A stretch of 38,947 nt of DNA from Chloroflexota bacterium (GCA_003451595.1 DMDA01000085.1:2111-41057), one strand, 5' to 3'; shown: positions 25,301 through 33,477, numbered from the stretch's first letter. Translations and numbers: made by a program. The notes: generated by a model not told the origin, from the sequence alone.

Positions 25301-26248
25301 TTCGACTTCGGGCCATGGTCACCGGCGTCACGCTTCAAGCTGAGCAGTCGGTTGCCCGGCAATCCAATGCTCTCCACGGGCAGCCAGGTGTTTATGACGC
25401 CGACTTTTTTGTGGGAGCGCGTCGAGGGAGCTGGGGGCTACACACTACAAATCGACAACGACGCTAACTTTAGTTCCCCGCTTATTAATCAGAAGATCGA
25501 CGGCGCCTCGTACACGCCGCAGGAACTCACCTCCAGCGCCGCTTTGCTGCCAGGCACGCAGTACTACTGGCGCCTGGCAATGCGTCGTGCGGATAACGTC
25601 TACGGTCAATGGACTCCGACCATGACCTTCCAAAAGACTTCGGTCAGCCCAACGCCGCTTTCTCCCTCTCAGAATGTGACGGTAACCGGACAGCCGACCT
25701 TCGTCTGGAGCGTTGTATTGACGCCAACCACGACGCCGCGCCTGGCAACGCCACGCTATCATCTCCAGGTTGATGACGATCTGACCTTTGGCAGCCCCCT
25801 GATCGACATCAAAACCACAACCACCAGCTACACACCCATCAAAAGCAAGAATCTGTCCGATGGCGTCTGGTACTGGCGCGTGGCGCTCACGGACGCCAAC
25901 GGCAACGATGGTCCATTCAGCCCGACCATCACCTTCCTAAAGCAATACCTGTCGCCCAACTTGATCGCGCCATTCGAAGGCGGCGCCAGTGGCGTCATAC
26001 CTGCCTTTGCCTGGCAACCTGTGGATGGCGCCGCTTACTACGAGTTGACCTATGCCAATAACCCGGCCTTCACCGGCGCCACCAGGATAGCCACGGTCAG
26101 CAGCAGCTATACACCAACCAAGAGCTTGAATCAAGGTCGTTATTACTGGTATGTGCAGGTGTTCGACCAGGATAAAAACGGCGGCCCGATCATCCCTCGC
26201 TATTTTGACTTCGGGTATTCTGTTTATTTACCCGTTGCGACAAAGTAG
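22316..26248 (+). CDS. Large exported protein of fibronectin-III-like repeats, 1,310 aa
   Basis: The ATG at 22316 lies nine bases after GAAAGG; in-frame ATGs at 22277 and 22307 lie in or against the hairpin. The signal peptide ends near VLAQ (about residue 34). The mature protein has about ten FN3-like repeats, each with a W..V.GA..Y.LQI core and ending in a Y[YFW]WRV strand. Examples lie near residues 115, 225, 335 and 430, and again near 970-1290. An unrelated block of about 200 residues (about 675-900, with YILYVDTDHLPNSG) interrupts the array. The protein ends YSVYLPVATK, a style of C-terminus recalled from other Chloroflexota exported proteins. There is no membrane helix or catalytic motif. 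It is probably a surface or matrix protein, perhaps carbohydrate-binding. Confidence 0.85.
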   Translation: MTHFRPSLWSRNYLLLLLAVWFGVWALPHPVLAQEGMAVAPTSTPVAPPEAPLLLTPAYGATTTVADSPPLAMPTLAWQAPLNANIYHVQIADSPGFATMLQESDTYATTFTPTTVWPDGLFYWRVRAGVKIGGAATVWGAYSEAFYFQKNWSNDTSNRPIPISPAENAERSTFLPADFSWTAVIGAAGYKLEIATDDQFSNVVYSAETVKPHHTPPTRLAANDAYYWRVTPFAYHTSTANRVNGTISETMVFRFAWSTPPALLEPPAQVSQSTPELRFVPRFSWTAVEGAQEYELQISTDQGFATSVTSYRTRNTDFTPVAALANDKEYFWRVKAINYDGYATAWSEVRSFRAAWNQPPQLLTPANVQTKLSYPFFSWAPVPGAERYQIQVLDGDKIVVDKTIYNATYFTQANADNVSKFYSWRVRGVDARGNFTPWSETRSYFMEMQTSPQPIYPAYYYAPDRTNMPISKEPAFSSNVVFVWDAAHRWEAQTLLPVAPDYYLLEVASDPAFTTPIFTITTAGLAAAPTIANPITALTDGQMIYWRVSAIQGGDQFGVSIVSQARYRANAPDQLPTQDVITPIYPQDGMQVVETPPVLGWLPVNGASNYAVQISRRPDFEAGAIVDSAQPQYVNYAPWQGRTTSMPAGAYWWRVRAESAPGVALGEWSTPRRFDLARDVITGNPYEFIPPLNILSPTLEYDPAFTYIAASATPTGDEFDLTNLHVMLDRALFPGSYFWYIAFGVADSAPDPINYILYVDTDHLPNSGAAQDPTGQPITIESDLRPEYAIHTVRQGDAILSTSFYAWSSGAWQPAQSLLTIGGMASVELTGPKAVHLRIPYAAFNAASDNFSGTLSLAVISVNTALPARIADSIPQQGALYGAPGLVDNMTAVSDMVTPLYPFDTPLSNPFQFQDMPPLRWRMPHYDSVDGYRVQVAKDANFSQLVKEWDVYENERSPYFGFLPATFTTDAAMEDNESYYWRVRIRHEKYDNYGHFDFGPWSPASRFKLSSRLPGNPMLSTGSQVFMTPTFLWERVEGAGGYTLQIDNDANFSSPLINQKIDGASYTPQELTSSAALLPGTQYYWRLAMRRADNVYGQWTPTMTFQKTSVSPTPLSPSQNVTVTGQPTFVWSVVLTPTTTPRLATPRYHLQVDDDLTFGSPLIDIKTTTTSYTPIKSKNLSDGVWYWRVALTDANGNDGPFSPTITFLKQYLSPNLIAPFEGGASGVIPAFAWQPVDGAAYYELTYANNPAFTGATRIATVSSSYTPTKSLNQGRYYWYVQVFDQDKNGGPIIPRYFDFGYSVYLPVATK

Positions 26249-26319
26249 TCAGGGCCGCGCAGCAAATCCAGCGTCAGTCGCCAGCGAAATACACGCATTT
26301 CTGGAGGTTTTGCTTCTGC

Positions 26320-26363
26320 GACACGGCGTCTCTGCAACGCAGCGGTCAAAGAGACGCCGTGTC
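26320..26363. terminator. Perfect 14-bp inverted repeat between convergent genes
   Basis: GACACGGCGTCTCT (26320-26333) and AGAGACGCCGTGTC (26350-26363) are perfectly complementary around a 16-base loop. The repeat lies between the converging FN3-repeat gene and the seven-gene leftward operon. No T-run is present on either strand. It probably ends or protects both transcripts. Confidence 0.5.
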
Positions 26364-26379
26364 AAAGTTGGCAATTGCT

Positions 26380-27321
26380 TCAATACCCGCGTTCGAAGTC
26401 AATACGGTAACGCAATTCCTGTCCGGCCACATACCGCTGCAAGTTCTCGGCAAAGAGCGGAGCGATGTCTTCCGGGAAGCTCAGCGCTGCGGTATGGCTG
26501 GTGATGATCACGTTGGGGAGCGTCCACAGCGGGTGGTCAGGCGGCAGCGGCTCCGTCTGGAAGACGTCGAGCACTGCGCCGGCGATGCGTCCAGCTTGCA
26601 GCGCCTCTACCAGCGCATCCTCGTCCACCGTGCCGCCGCGCCCAACGTTGATCAGCAGGGCATGGGCAGGCAGCGCCGCTAACACAGCGCGGTCGATCAG
26701 GTGGCGGCTGGCGTCTGTGTTGGGCAGGCTGGCGGCCAGATAGTCGCAGACGGCAGCCATCTCTGCCAGCGCGTCGCCATGAAAGTAGCGATCAACGTGG
26801 GGGCAACCCTCACTCGCCCGCGTGTAGCCAAGCACGCGTAGCCCAAAACAGTGTGCAACGCGCGCAATCTCCGCACCGATCGAACCGACGCCGATCAATC
26901 CTAACGTTTTGCCGCGCAACCGCCCCGGCCAGGCTGGCTCCCAACGCCTCTCGCGCTGCGCCAGGAATCGCTGCCAGCCGCGCCGTTCGTGCATGATCAG
27001 ATAGCCCAGCACATATTCAGCCATCATCTCGCCAAAGACGCCGCGCGCATTGGTGAGTTGGTAATCGCGCCGCAACCCAGGCGCCGTCAAAGTCTCTACA
27101 CCGGCGTAAGTCGATTGCAGCCACCGCAACGCCGTCATGCGGTCAAGTAGTGGACGCACCAGCGGCGGGTCCGCCAGGACGACTTCGCAGGTTGCCAGCC
27201 AGGGTTCAGCCTCGGTATGGCTGGCAGCGACATGCAGCGCCAACGGCGGCAGCGGCGCCGCCGTCAGCAACCGGGCGTAGTCGGCGGCGCGCGTCGACAA
27301 GATCAACACCTCAAGCGACAT
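26380..27321 (-). CDS. D-isomer-specific 2-hydroxyacid dehydrogenase (glyoxylate/hydroxypyruvate reductase type)
   Basis: The 313-residue protein reduces 2-keto acids to D-2-hydroxyacids with NAD(P)H. It has the nucleotide-binding Rossmann motif GLIGVGSIGAEIA and the catalytic trio: Arg in NVGRGGTVD (about 228), Glu in DVFQTEPLP (about 257) and His in ITSHTAA (about 276). The short length and divergent N-terminal substrate half resemble the GhrA-like branch. The exact substrate cannot be read from sequence. It is the last gene of the leftward operon and overlaps the App1-like gene by 11 bases. The same operon also encodes an FAD-linked 2-hydroxyacid oxidase, which catalyses the opposite direction. 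Confidence 0.9.
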   Translation of the reverse strand: MSLEVLILSTRAADYARLLTAAPLPPLALHVAASHTEAEPWLATCEVVLADPPLVRPLLDRMTALRWLQSTYAGVETLTAPGLRRDYQLTNARGVFGEMMAEYVLGYLIMHERRGWQRFLAQRERRWEPAWPGRLRGKTLGLIGVGSIGAEIARVAHCFGLRVLGYTRASEGCPHVDRYFHGDALAEMAAVCDYLAASLPNTDASRHLIDRAVLAALPAHALLINVGRGGTVDEDALVEALQAGRIAGAVLDVFQTEPLPPDHPLWTLPNVIITSHTAALSFPEDIAPLFAENLQRYVAGQELRYRIDFERGY

Positions 27322-28351
27322 GTGCGATCTCCTCGTCAGCCATAGCCGCCCGCACGGCGTCCAACCCAGCCGCCGTGATCAACCCGATTGCCGCCGCCGA
27401 TTCCGCTGCGATCAGTGAATCCGCCACACGCAGCAAGCGCACGCCCTGCGCCTGCAAGGCCGCCGCTATTGCATCCACTGCTGCATCGCGCTTCGCACCA
27501 CTGACGTCGCGAATGTAAATTGCCAGCACACGTCCGGGATATTGTTCGACCAGGCGCGTGTAGAGTTCGGGGTCTTTCTGCCCGCTGTCGCCCATCAGCA
27601 CAAAGGGCAGGTGCGGATAGGCATCCAGCACGCGACGCATCGCCTCCAGCTTGTGCTCGTGGCTGAGCGCCTGCGTGAACATATCGATGCCATAGTCGCG
27701 CAGAAAGATCGGGCCAGCCGGGATGCCACGCACCTGCATGAACTCGACTAGAAAGTCGTAGAGATTCCACGGGCTGCTTGACACGTAAAAGATCGGGTTG
27801 TGGTCAGCGCCGGTGACGCCGCCTTGTAGCGCCCGATACAGTGCGGCGACGCCGGGAAAAGGCAGACGCGTGGCGGCATTCTGGAGCAAGGTCACCCACG
27901 CCGAACGCACCAAATTGGTGGCCTGCGTTTGCAAGATGGTGTCGTCGATGTCGCTGATGACGCCAAAACGCGCCGTGACGGGTGGGATCAACACTTCGCC
28001 CGTTGCTCGCGCCAGCGGCGCGTCGGCGGCAACGTCCGGCGCCGTCACGGTTACGGTGCACCAACCATCCGCGTCGCGGGCCGGTCCCGCTTGCAACAGC
28101 TTTGCCTCGAAGTAGCCTTCGTCGTCGGTGACAGCCTCCACCGAAGCTGCGCCGCAGGTCACTGTCAGGGGTACGCCGCGTGCCTCATCCGACTCGATGC
28201 GGCGAAACGCGTCCCATAGATTGCGCCAGGACGATTGACCCGGCTCGGCGGCGGCGGGCAAGGCTTGGTGCAGCACGCGCCCGCGCACCATCAGCGTGTC
28301 ATCTGTGCCAAAGCTACGATAGGGAACAATCACAAGCGGCGTCTGACTCAT
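27311..28351 (-). CDS. App1-family (DUF2183) phosphatase-like protein
   Basis: The 346-residue protein has an N-terminal beta-rich region (about 1-120) and a C-terminal HAD-like domain. That domain has the acidic motif DIDDTI (about 132-137), then FYVSSSPWNLYD, and then GDSGQKDPELY (about 255-265), which is the App1 signature. In yeast, App1 is a Mg-dependent phosphatidate phosphatase. Bacterial members are mostly uncharacterised, so the lipid substrate is an inference. The last 60 residues are Ala-rich helix. It overlaps the FAD oxidase gene by four bases (ATGA) upstream and the dehydrogenase gene downstream. No signal peptide is visible. Confidence 0.85.
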   Translation of the reverse strand: MSQTPLVIVPYRSFGTDDTLMVRGRVLHQALPAAAEPGQSSWRNLWDAFRRIESDEARGVPLTVTCGAASVEAVTDDEGYFEAKLLQAGPARDADGWCTVTVTAPDVAADAPLARATGEVLIPPVTARFGVISDIDDTILQTQATNLVRSAWVTLLQNAATRLPFPGVAALYRALQGGVTGADHNPIFYVSSSPWNLYDFLVEFMQVRGIPAGPIFLRDYGIDMFTQALSHEHKLEAMRRVLDAYPHLPFVLMGDSGQKDPELYTRLVEQYPGRVLAIYIRDVSGAKRDAAVDAIAAALQAQGVRLLRVADSLIAAESAAAIGLITAAGLDAVRAAMADEEIAHVA

Positions 28352-29763
28352 GTCGGATGTGCCTCCTCCAAATCAAAGATTTTACCGGGATTCAGAATGT
28401 TGCGCGGGTCGAGCGCCACTTTGAGGCGTCGCATCGTGGCGATCTCCGCTGGCGTGCGGCTGAGCGACAGGTAGGCTTTCTTTTCCAGCCCGATGCCATG
28501 CTCTGCCGAGATCGAACCATGCACATCACCTAATGGTGTGTAGACGATGGCGGCAATGCGTTCGCCATCTTGTGGCTGCAGGTGTGGCGCCCAGATGTTG
28601 ATGTGCAGGTTGCCGTCGCCCAGATGCCCATAGACCCAACAGCGCGTATCCGCACCAAAGTGCAATGCGATGCCGGCGCGCACATCCTCGACATATGCTG
28701 CCATGACGCCGATCGGTAGGCTGACATCATAGCCAAAAGTCAGATGATGCTGGCGTTCGATCTGTTCGGAATCCTCGCGAATGCGCCAGAGGTCGGCGCG
28801 CTGCTGGCTGGTGCGGGCAACCACAGCATCTGCAAAGAGACCTTCGTGCGCAGCGTGGTCGAGTGCGGCGTCGAAACGCGCCTGGTCGAGACGCTCATTG
28901 CCACCCAACGCCTCAACAAGCACGTAGTACGTGTACTCATGCCCCAGCGGCGGTTTGCTGAGCGCTGGCGGCGTTGTGGTCAGCCGATAGTAGTCGTTCC
29001 ACATCACCTCGAAGGATGTAAGCGCGCCGCCGAGATCGCGCTGGAGCAGCGGCAAAAGTGCAGTGACTTGCGGAAATTCATCCATCGCCAGCAGCGCAGT
29101 CGCATAGGTGCGCGGCGCCGGAAAAAGCCGCAGCACCGCCTGCGTCACTACGCCCAGCGTGCCCTCACTGCCGATGAAGACCTGCTTCAGATCGTAGCCA
29201 GCGTTGTTTTTGAGCATGGCGTTCAACGCGGTGAGCACGGCGCCGTCGGCAAGCACCGCCTCCAACCCCAGCACCAACTCCCGCATCATGCCGTAGCGCA
29301 GGACGCGCACGCCGCCCGCATTCATGGCGACACAGCCGCCGATCGTTGCCGAGCCGCGCGCGGCCAGATCAAGCGGAAAGAACAGTCCGTGCGCCGCCGC
29401 GACTTCCTGGACGCGCTGCAATGGCGCACCCGCCTGCACCGTCAACGTCTGGTTCTGGGCATCGATGGCCACTATGTCGGCCATCCGTTCTAACGACAGG
29501 ATAAGATCGTGCGCCGTAGCAGATGTGGCATGCACCAGGTTTGTGCCACCGCCATGAACAACGACCGGCTGCCGGGCGCTATGACAGAGACGCAAGATCG
29601 CCGCCACCTCCGCCGTCGTGCGCGGACGCACCAGCGCCAAGGCATCAAGCGGCGTTGGGTCGCTCCAACTGCGCGCACGGGCGCGGAGAGCGTCGCCAGT
29701 CAACACACTATCTGCGCCCAACAGAGTGCGCAGATCAGCCACCATCGATGACGCAGGCCTCAC
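28348..29763 (-). CDS. FAD-linked 2-hydroxyacid oxidase/dehydrogenase (GlcD / D-lactate dehydrogenase type)
   Basis: The 471-residue protein has a VAO-type FAD-binding domain at the N-terminus (VVHGGGTNLVHA about 67-78; TIGGCVAMNAGG; YGMMRELVLGLEAVLADG) and an FAD-oxidase C-terminal domain (WVYGHLGDGNLHINI; SAEHGIGLEKKAYL). It oxidises a D-2-hydroxyacid such as D-lactate or glycolate and passes electrons to another acceptor. There is no GlcE or GlcF partner nearby, so it probably acts alone, as D-lactate dehydrogenases do. The length is normal for the family. The gene starts three bases after the DUF503 gene ends and overlaps the App1-like gene by four. Confidence 0.92.
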   Translation of the reverse strand: MRPASSMVADLRTLLGADSVLTGDALRARARSWSDPTPLDALALVRPRTTAEVAAILRLCHSARQPVVVHGGGTNLVHATSATAHDLILSLERMADIVAIDAQNQTLTVQAGAPLQRVQEVAAAHGLFFPLDLAARGSATIGGCVAMNAGGVRVLRYGMMRELVLGLEAVLADGAVLTALNAMLKNNAGYDLKQVFIGSEGTLGVVTQAVLRLFPAPRTYATALLAMDEFPQVTALLPLLQRDLGGALTSFEVMWNDYYRLTTTPPALSKPPLGHEYTYYVLVEALGGNERLDQARFDAALDHAAHEGLFADAVVARTSQQRADLWRIREDSEQIERQHHLTFGYDVSLPIGVMAAYVEDVRAGIALHFGADTRCWVYGHLGDGNLHINIWAPHLQPQDGERIAAIVYTPLGDVHGSISAEHGIGLEKKAYLSLSRTPAEIATMRRLKVALDPRNILNPGKIFDLEEAHPT

Positions 29764-29766
29764 GGT

Positions 29767-30054
29767 TCACCCTAACATCTCGATGGTGTAATCGATCAGT
29801 TGAGCGTCGCCGTGCCACTGCTCGACGCGGTGGGCGACATCTTGCAGGTGGCGATGCGCCAACGCACCATTCTGGCTGACGCACGCCACTTCAAGCACGG
29901 CGCGCGTGAGGACATCCTGTGCTTCAGCTTCACAGACCGAAACGTTGTAATCGCGGCGGATGCGTGCGATCAACGGCTTGAGAATGCCGCGCTTGCCCTT
30001 CAAGCTGTCGTTCATGGGGAGATACAACTCAAGCGTCAACAGACCTACTGCCAT
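29767..30054 (-). CDS. DUF503 family protein (YlxP-like)
   Basis: The 95-residue protein matches the small DUF503/YlxP family, from the opening LLTLELYLPMNDSLKGKRGILKPL through RRDYNVSVCEAEAQD to the closing strand. YlxP homologues often sit in nusA-infB-rbfA operons and are linked to ribosome work, but here it sits between lipoyl transferase and FAD oxidase genes. Cytoplasmic. The gene lies six bases after the LipM-like gene. The molecular role of the family is not settled. Confidence 0.88.
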   Translation of the reverse strand: MAVGLLTLELYLPMNDSLKGKRGILKPLIARIRRDYNVSVCEAEAQDVLTRAVLEVACVSQNGALAHRHLQDVAHRVEQWHGDAQLIDYTIEMLG

Positions 30055-30060
30055 GACCGT

Positions 30061-30951
30061 TCACCGTTGTCGATTCCATTCATCGTTGCCAAATTGTGTG
30101 CGGATCAGCTCGGCAGCGCGGCGCAACTCGGCTGGCGTCAAGGCGCCCGGCTGGAAGCTCACACGCAGCACCTGCTCGAAACCGTGTTGCATGGCGGCGG
30201 CGACGCGACCAAAAGCCACCTTGTCGCTGGCATCGTCCACGCCAAGCGCCTGCGCCAACGTGCACGCGCGGGCGGCAAGCTCACGTCGCAGGGACGCCGC
30301 CTGTTCCGCCGGCAGCGCCAACACGTCGATCAGGCGCGTGATATCTCCCACCAAGGGCAGGCTGCCGTGCTGCAGCACGTAACCGGCGCGACGGCTTTGC
30401 GCGCTGCCCATCAGCTTGCGCTGACCCACCGTGATCTCGTAGGCGCTGGGCACCTCAAAGCAGACGGCGGAGACGTCGGCGCCAACGCGCACGTCACCAG
30501 GCGCTTTTTCTGCGTGAACGCCCAATTGACGCAACCCGGCTAACAGCGCATTGCTGATGCGCAGATACGCATCCATCACGCCGCCGCGCACCAGCGGATG
30601 CTGCATCGCCGCCGTTACGGAGTAAGTGAACTCGTCCGTGTGCAAGATAGCGCGTCCACCTGTGGGCCGCCGCACGATCTCGTAGCCCAGTGAACTCACC
30701 TTGATTGTGTCAATGTCGGCGATCGGCTGCAGGCGTCCCAAGCTCACTGCTGGCGGCTGCCAACGATAAAAGCGCACCGTGGGTAGACTCTCTCCCGCCG
30801 CGCACGCTTCAGCAATCGCTTGATCGACTGCCATATTGGCGGCGCCAGAACGCGGCGCCTCCTCTACTATCAGCCGCCAGGTCGTCGAGCCTTCTTCTTC
30901 CAGGGCGGCTACATCGACAAATACGTCATTAGCAACAATCGTTCGTTCCAT
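30061..30951 (-). CDS. LipM-like octanoyltransferase / lipoate-protein ligase A family protein
   Basis: The 296-residue protein belongs to the BPL/LPL superfamily, which moves octanoyl or lipoyl groups to lipoyl domains of 2-oxoacid dehydrogenases and GcvH. The motifs are RRPTGGRAILH (94-104), the LipM-type active-site region VCFEVPSAYE with Cys164, and RKLMGSAQSRRAGYVLQHGSL with Lys179. The Cys in this position favours the LipM octanoyltransferase reaction over the ATP-using ligase. The start at 30951 has only a weak upstream purine stretch (GTGAGAAG). It is next to a YgfZ-like gene, which suits Fe-S-dependent lipoylation (LipA), but lipA itself is not in the window. Confidence 0.88.
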   Translation of the reverse strand: MERTIVANDVFVDVAALEEEGSTTWRLIVEEAPRSGAANMAVDQAIAEACAAGESLPTVRFYRWQPPAVSLGRLQPIADIDTIKVSSLGYEIVRRPTGGRAILHTDEFTYSVTAAMQHPLVRGGVMDAYLRISNALLAGLRQLGVHAEKAPGDVRVGADVSAVCFEVPSAYEITVGQRKLMGSAQSRRAGYVLQHGSLPLVGDITRLIDVLALPAEQAASLRRELAARACTLAQALGVDDASDKVAFGRVAAAMQHGFEQVLRVSFQPGALTPAELRRAAELIRTQFGNDEWNRQR

Positions 30952-31025
30952 GGCTTCTCACTTTTCTACACTGCGCTCCAGCGCGTCGCACAACGCGGGT
31001 ATGGCTGCTGGCGCGCGTACAGCTA

Positions 31026-31979
31026 TTACGCTGCCAGCGGGAGCGCCGCCACCTCCGCCAACGCGCCCGCCACCGTCACTGCCATCCCCGGTGTATGATG
31101 GGGGCGCTTGAGAATGGCGAGCGCAACCGGGGCTTGGAGTGCTGGGCTATAAGCGGCGCTCGTCACGACGCCCACCTGGCGCCCCTCGGCCAGCACCAAA
31201 TCGCCTGGCGTGAGCAGCACGGCGCTACGCAGCCCAACCAAGGTGCGCGTCACTTTGTCGTAGGTCAGCTGCCGGGCGATGATTTCCTGGCCAGTGTAGC
31301 AGCCCTTGTTCTCAGCGCACGCCCAGGTCATGCCGGCCTCTAGCGGGCTGTACTCATCAATCAGCTCAGCGCCAGGCGCTGGGCGCCCCAACTCGATACG
31401 TCGCGCCGTGTAGCTGGCCGCGTCGAGCCGCGGCGCGGCCAACCGCGCCAGGAACGTCTCGACCGCCTCCACAGGCGCGATCACTTCGTAACCAGGCAGA
31501 TCGTACAACTCTTGCTTGAGGATCATCAACTCCTGGCAGCGCAGCCAGTTCCCCTCGGCGGTCGGCAATGGAGCGAACCCGCTCTGCGTCAGAGCCGCCG
31601 CCGCCTGCCGCCCAACAATGCGTAGCCGGGTCAGCGCACGCTCTGGCCGGGTCACGCGTACTTTATCCATAAAGAAAATCTGCCCGCGCAAATGGCGTTC
31701 AAGCGCAGCGGTCTCACCTGGCGCCGGCAACAACCAGAGACAATCTTCGTCAGCCAGGACAGTGAATACCTGCGTGATCTTGGCAGTCGGGCTGGTGAGC
31801 ACTGTGACGCAGCTTTCTCCAGGGTGCAACAGCTTGATGTTGTTCGTCGTCATGCGCTGTAGAAAGTCAACGCGGTCGGCATCGGTCAAGCGTAGCACGC
31901 TTGCGTCGGTCGGCAGCCACACGGCGGCTGCATCCAGGGCAGCATAGGTGGTCATCTCTGGCAAAGTTACATCTGTCAT
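31026..31979 (-). CDS. YgfZ/GcvT-like folate-binding Fe-S maintenance protein
   Basis: The 317-residue protein carries the family signature KGCYTGQE (225-232, Cys227), which separates YgfZ/IBA57 proteins from true glycine-cleavage T protein. It also has the GcvT-like fold, with RVDFLQRMTTN near the start and GELV-type strands at the end (LTPGDLVLAEGRQVGVV). In E. coli YgfZ uses tetrahydrofolate to support Fe-S enzymes such as MiaB and lipoyl synthase. GGAGAAAC precedes the ATG at 31979. The start overlaps the stop of the lipoprotein hydrolase by four bases. The gap to the LipM-like gene is 74 bp. Confidence 0.9.
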   Translation of the reverse strand: MTDVTLPEMTTYAALDAAAVWLPTDASVLRLTDADRVDFLQRMTTNNIKLLHPGESCVTVLTSPTAKITQVFTVLADEDCLWLLPAPGETAALERHLRGQIFFMDKVRVTRPERALTRLRIVGRQAAAALTQSGFAPLPTAEGNWLRCQELMILKQELYDLPGYEVIAPVEAVETFLARLAAPRLDAASYTARRIELGRPAPGAELIDEYSPLEAGMTWACAENKGCYTGQEIIARQLTYDKVTRTLVGLRSAVLLTPGDLVLAEGRQVGVVTSAAYSPALQAPVALAILKRPHHTPGMAVTVAGALAEVAALPLAA

Positions 31980-33268
31980 GGTGTTTCTCCATAGCGTCTG
32001 GCAAAATCCACGATCTTATAAAACATCTCGCGCCCGGCGTCCGTCATGTTCGCTCCGATGCCCAAATAATGGCTCACATCTTCATAGTAATAAGTTTCGA
32101 CCGGCACGCCCGCCGCCCGCGCTGCGGCTTCCAACTCACGCGCCTGCTCGATGCGCATAATTTCATCCGCCGCCGTGTGGATGATCATGGTTGGCGGCAA
32201 CTCGCCAGCGCTGTAGACCGGTGAGTACATCAGAAACGGCAGTGGATAGAGGTTGGGGGGGCCGAACGCGGGCGCCAGCAATTCATAGGGCGGCGGCGCT
32301 GTGATACGACCGGCGTAAAAGTCCTGCGCGGCGGTGAAGGCATTCGCCAACCCGCCCACTGTCACCCAGCCTGCCAGGTCGTTGCCTGCTGCGCGCAACA
32401 GCCGCGCCAGCACTGCGCTGCTAAAGCTGCCGCCCAGCGCCAGCGGCCGCTTCACGCCGACCGCTGCGCCAAAGGCGCCCGCCTGCGCCAACGCCAACAC
32501 CACCCGCGCATCCTGGGCGTGCGCCTCAGCATCCACACCTCGTGCTGCGATCGGCGATACTGCAACCACCGCAAAACGTTCGACGGCGAAGGCAGTGCTC
32601 ACCGGCTCCCAATCCTCGACAGGCGATGGATAGACCATGAAAAGCAGCGGCAGCGCCTGCTCCGGGTTGTGACCTTGCGGTAGATAAACGCGCACACTGT
32701 CGATCGTAGCGCCAGCGTAGTCAAAGGCATATGCGGTTACATCAGCGGTGGCAACGTATGGAAAATCAGTGCTGGCGGTGAAGGCGCTGGTCGTCCGCAG
32801 TGCAACGGCGGTCGCCAGGTTGTCGGGCAAGCGCGGCGGTGCGTAGGGCGACAGCACCAACGGCGGCGCAGTTGTCACTGTGTGCGATTGAATGGTCATC
32901 AGTTTGGGCAGCCCCAGCAACCCAGTCAGCGCGCGCTCGGCGTAGCCAGGCGCCACCGCCGCCGGTGTGTATTGCCCCGGCGGGATGCCTTCGATGCGAT
33001 AGCGACCCGCAGCGTCGGTGCGTGCCGTGTGGGGTGCACCGTCCACCTGCGCAACGACGACAGTTGCACCTGGGATGGGGGCGCCCTGTGCATCGACAAC
33101 CTGCCCAGTCAATGCGCCAGGCGGAGCAGTGCTGACCCTCGGTGGCTGCGTCCCCAACCAGGTGGAGAGGTAATAGCCAATGACATTGGATTGGGGTGTT
33201 GGCTGACAGCCGACCAGTATCGCCGCCAGAGCCATCAACATGCTGCTGATCCCAATCTTGCGTCTCAT
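31976..33268 (-). CDS. Lipoprotein alpha/beta-hydrolase with N-terminal carboxypeptidase-regulatory-like domain
   Basis: The 430-residue protein has a lipoprotein signal with lipobox LVGC (Cys21). Residues about 51-110 form a CarboxypepD_reg-like beta domain (GQVVDAQGAPIPGATV...AGRYRIEGIPPGQYTP). The rest is an alpha/beta-hydrolase with a plausible triad: Ser281 in LGGSFSS, Asp368 in HTAADEI and His400 in DVSHYLG. It would act outside the cytoplasmic membrane as an esterase or peptidase-like hydrolase; the substrate is unknown. It is the first gene of the leftward operon, with a TATAAT only six bases before the start codon, so its mRNA is probably leaderless. Being exported, it is an odd companion for the cytoplasmic metabolic genes behind it. 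Confidence 0.85.
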   Translation of the reverse strand: MRRKIGISSMLMALAAILVGCQPTPQSNVIGYYLSTWLGTQPPRVSTAPPGALTGQVVDAQGAPIPGATVVVAQVDGAPHTARTDAAGRYRIEGIPPGQYTPAAVAPGYAERALTGLLGLPKLMTIQSHTVTTAPPLVLSPYAPPRLPDNLATAVALRTTSAFTASTDFPYVATADVTAYAFDYAGATIDSVRVYLPQGHNPEQALPLLFMVYPSPVEDWEPVSTAFAVERFAVVAVSPIAARGVDAEAHAQDARVVLALAQAGAFGAAVGVKRPLALGGSFSSAVLARLLRAAGNDLAGWVTVGGLANAFTAAQDFYAGRITAPPPYELLAPAFGPPNLYPLPFLMYSPVYSAGELPPTMIIHTAADEIMRIEQARELEAAARAAGVPVETYYYEDVSHYLGIGANMTDAGREMFYKIVDFARRYGETP

Positions 33269-33274
33269 ATTGGC

Positions 33275-33283
33275 ATTATATCA
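33275..33283 (-). promoter_or_regulatory. Extended -10 promoter of the seven-gene leftward operon
   Basis: Read on the minus strand, TGATATAAT is an exact extended -10. The ATG at 33268 lies only six bases further on, and no ribosome site is visible. There is no -35 match at 17 bp. Transcription would start at or very near the start codon. Confidence 0.5.
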
Positions 33284-33392
33284 TCTGGATGCAGAAGTAG
33301 CCCCCGGTGCTGCTCGAAATGGGTCTACTTCGCGGTTGGGGCAAGCGTTTGCACGACAGTCGCCCTAACTTGAAGTGCACCCTGCTCGAACT

Positions 33393-33420
33393 ATGTCACA
33401 CACTCCAGCAAGACTATAAT
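33393..33420 (+). promoter_or_regulatory. Predicted promoter of the AlbA/RecG-like regulator gene
   Basis: ATGTCA (33393-33398), a 16-bp spacer and a perfect TATAAT (33415-33420) lie about 58 bp before the GTG start at 33478. A 12-bp perfect palindrome follows in the transcribed leader. Confidence 0.5.
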
Positions 33421-33448
33421 GATTGCGGGAGATGCAGTTGCTGGGAAA

Positions 33449-33460
33449 TGCGCATGCGCA
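33449..33460. promoter_or_regulatory. 12-bp perfect palindrome, possible operator
   Basis: TGCGCATGCGCA is perfectly self-complementary. It lies between the promoter and the start codon of a gene encoding a protein with a C-terminal winged helix. Autoregulation is a reasonable guess; short GC palindromes also occur by chance in this genome. Confidence 0.35.
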
Positions 33461-33477
33461 AAGGATTGTGAAGCATC

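Noticed and set aside
28744..29493. 249-aa plus-strand open frame opposite the FAD oxidase gene
   Set aside because: Arg/Gln/His-rich shadow translation; the minus-strand gene has all family motifs.
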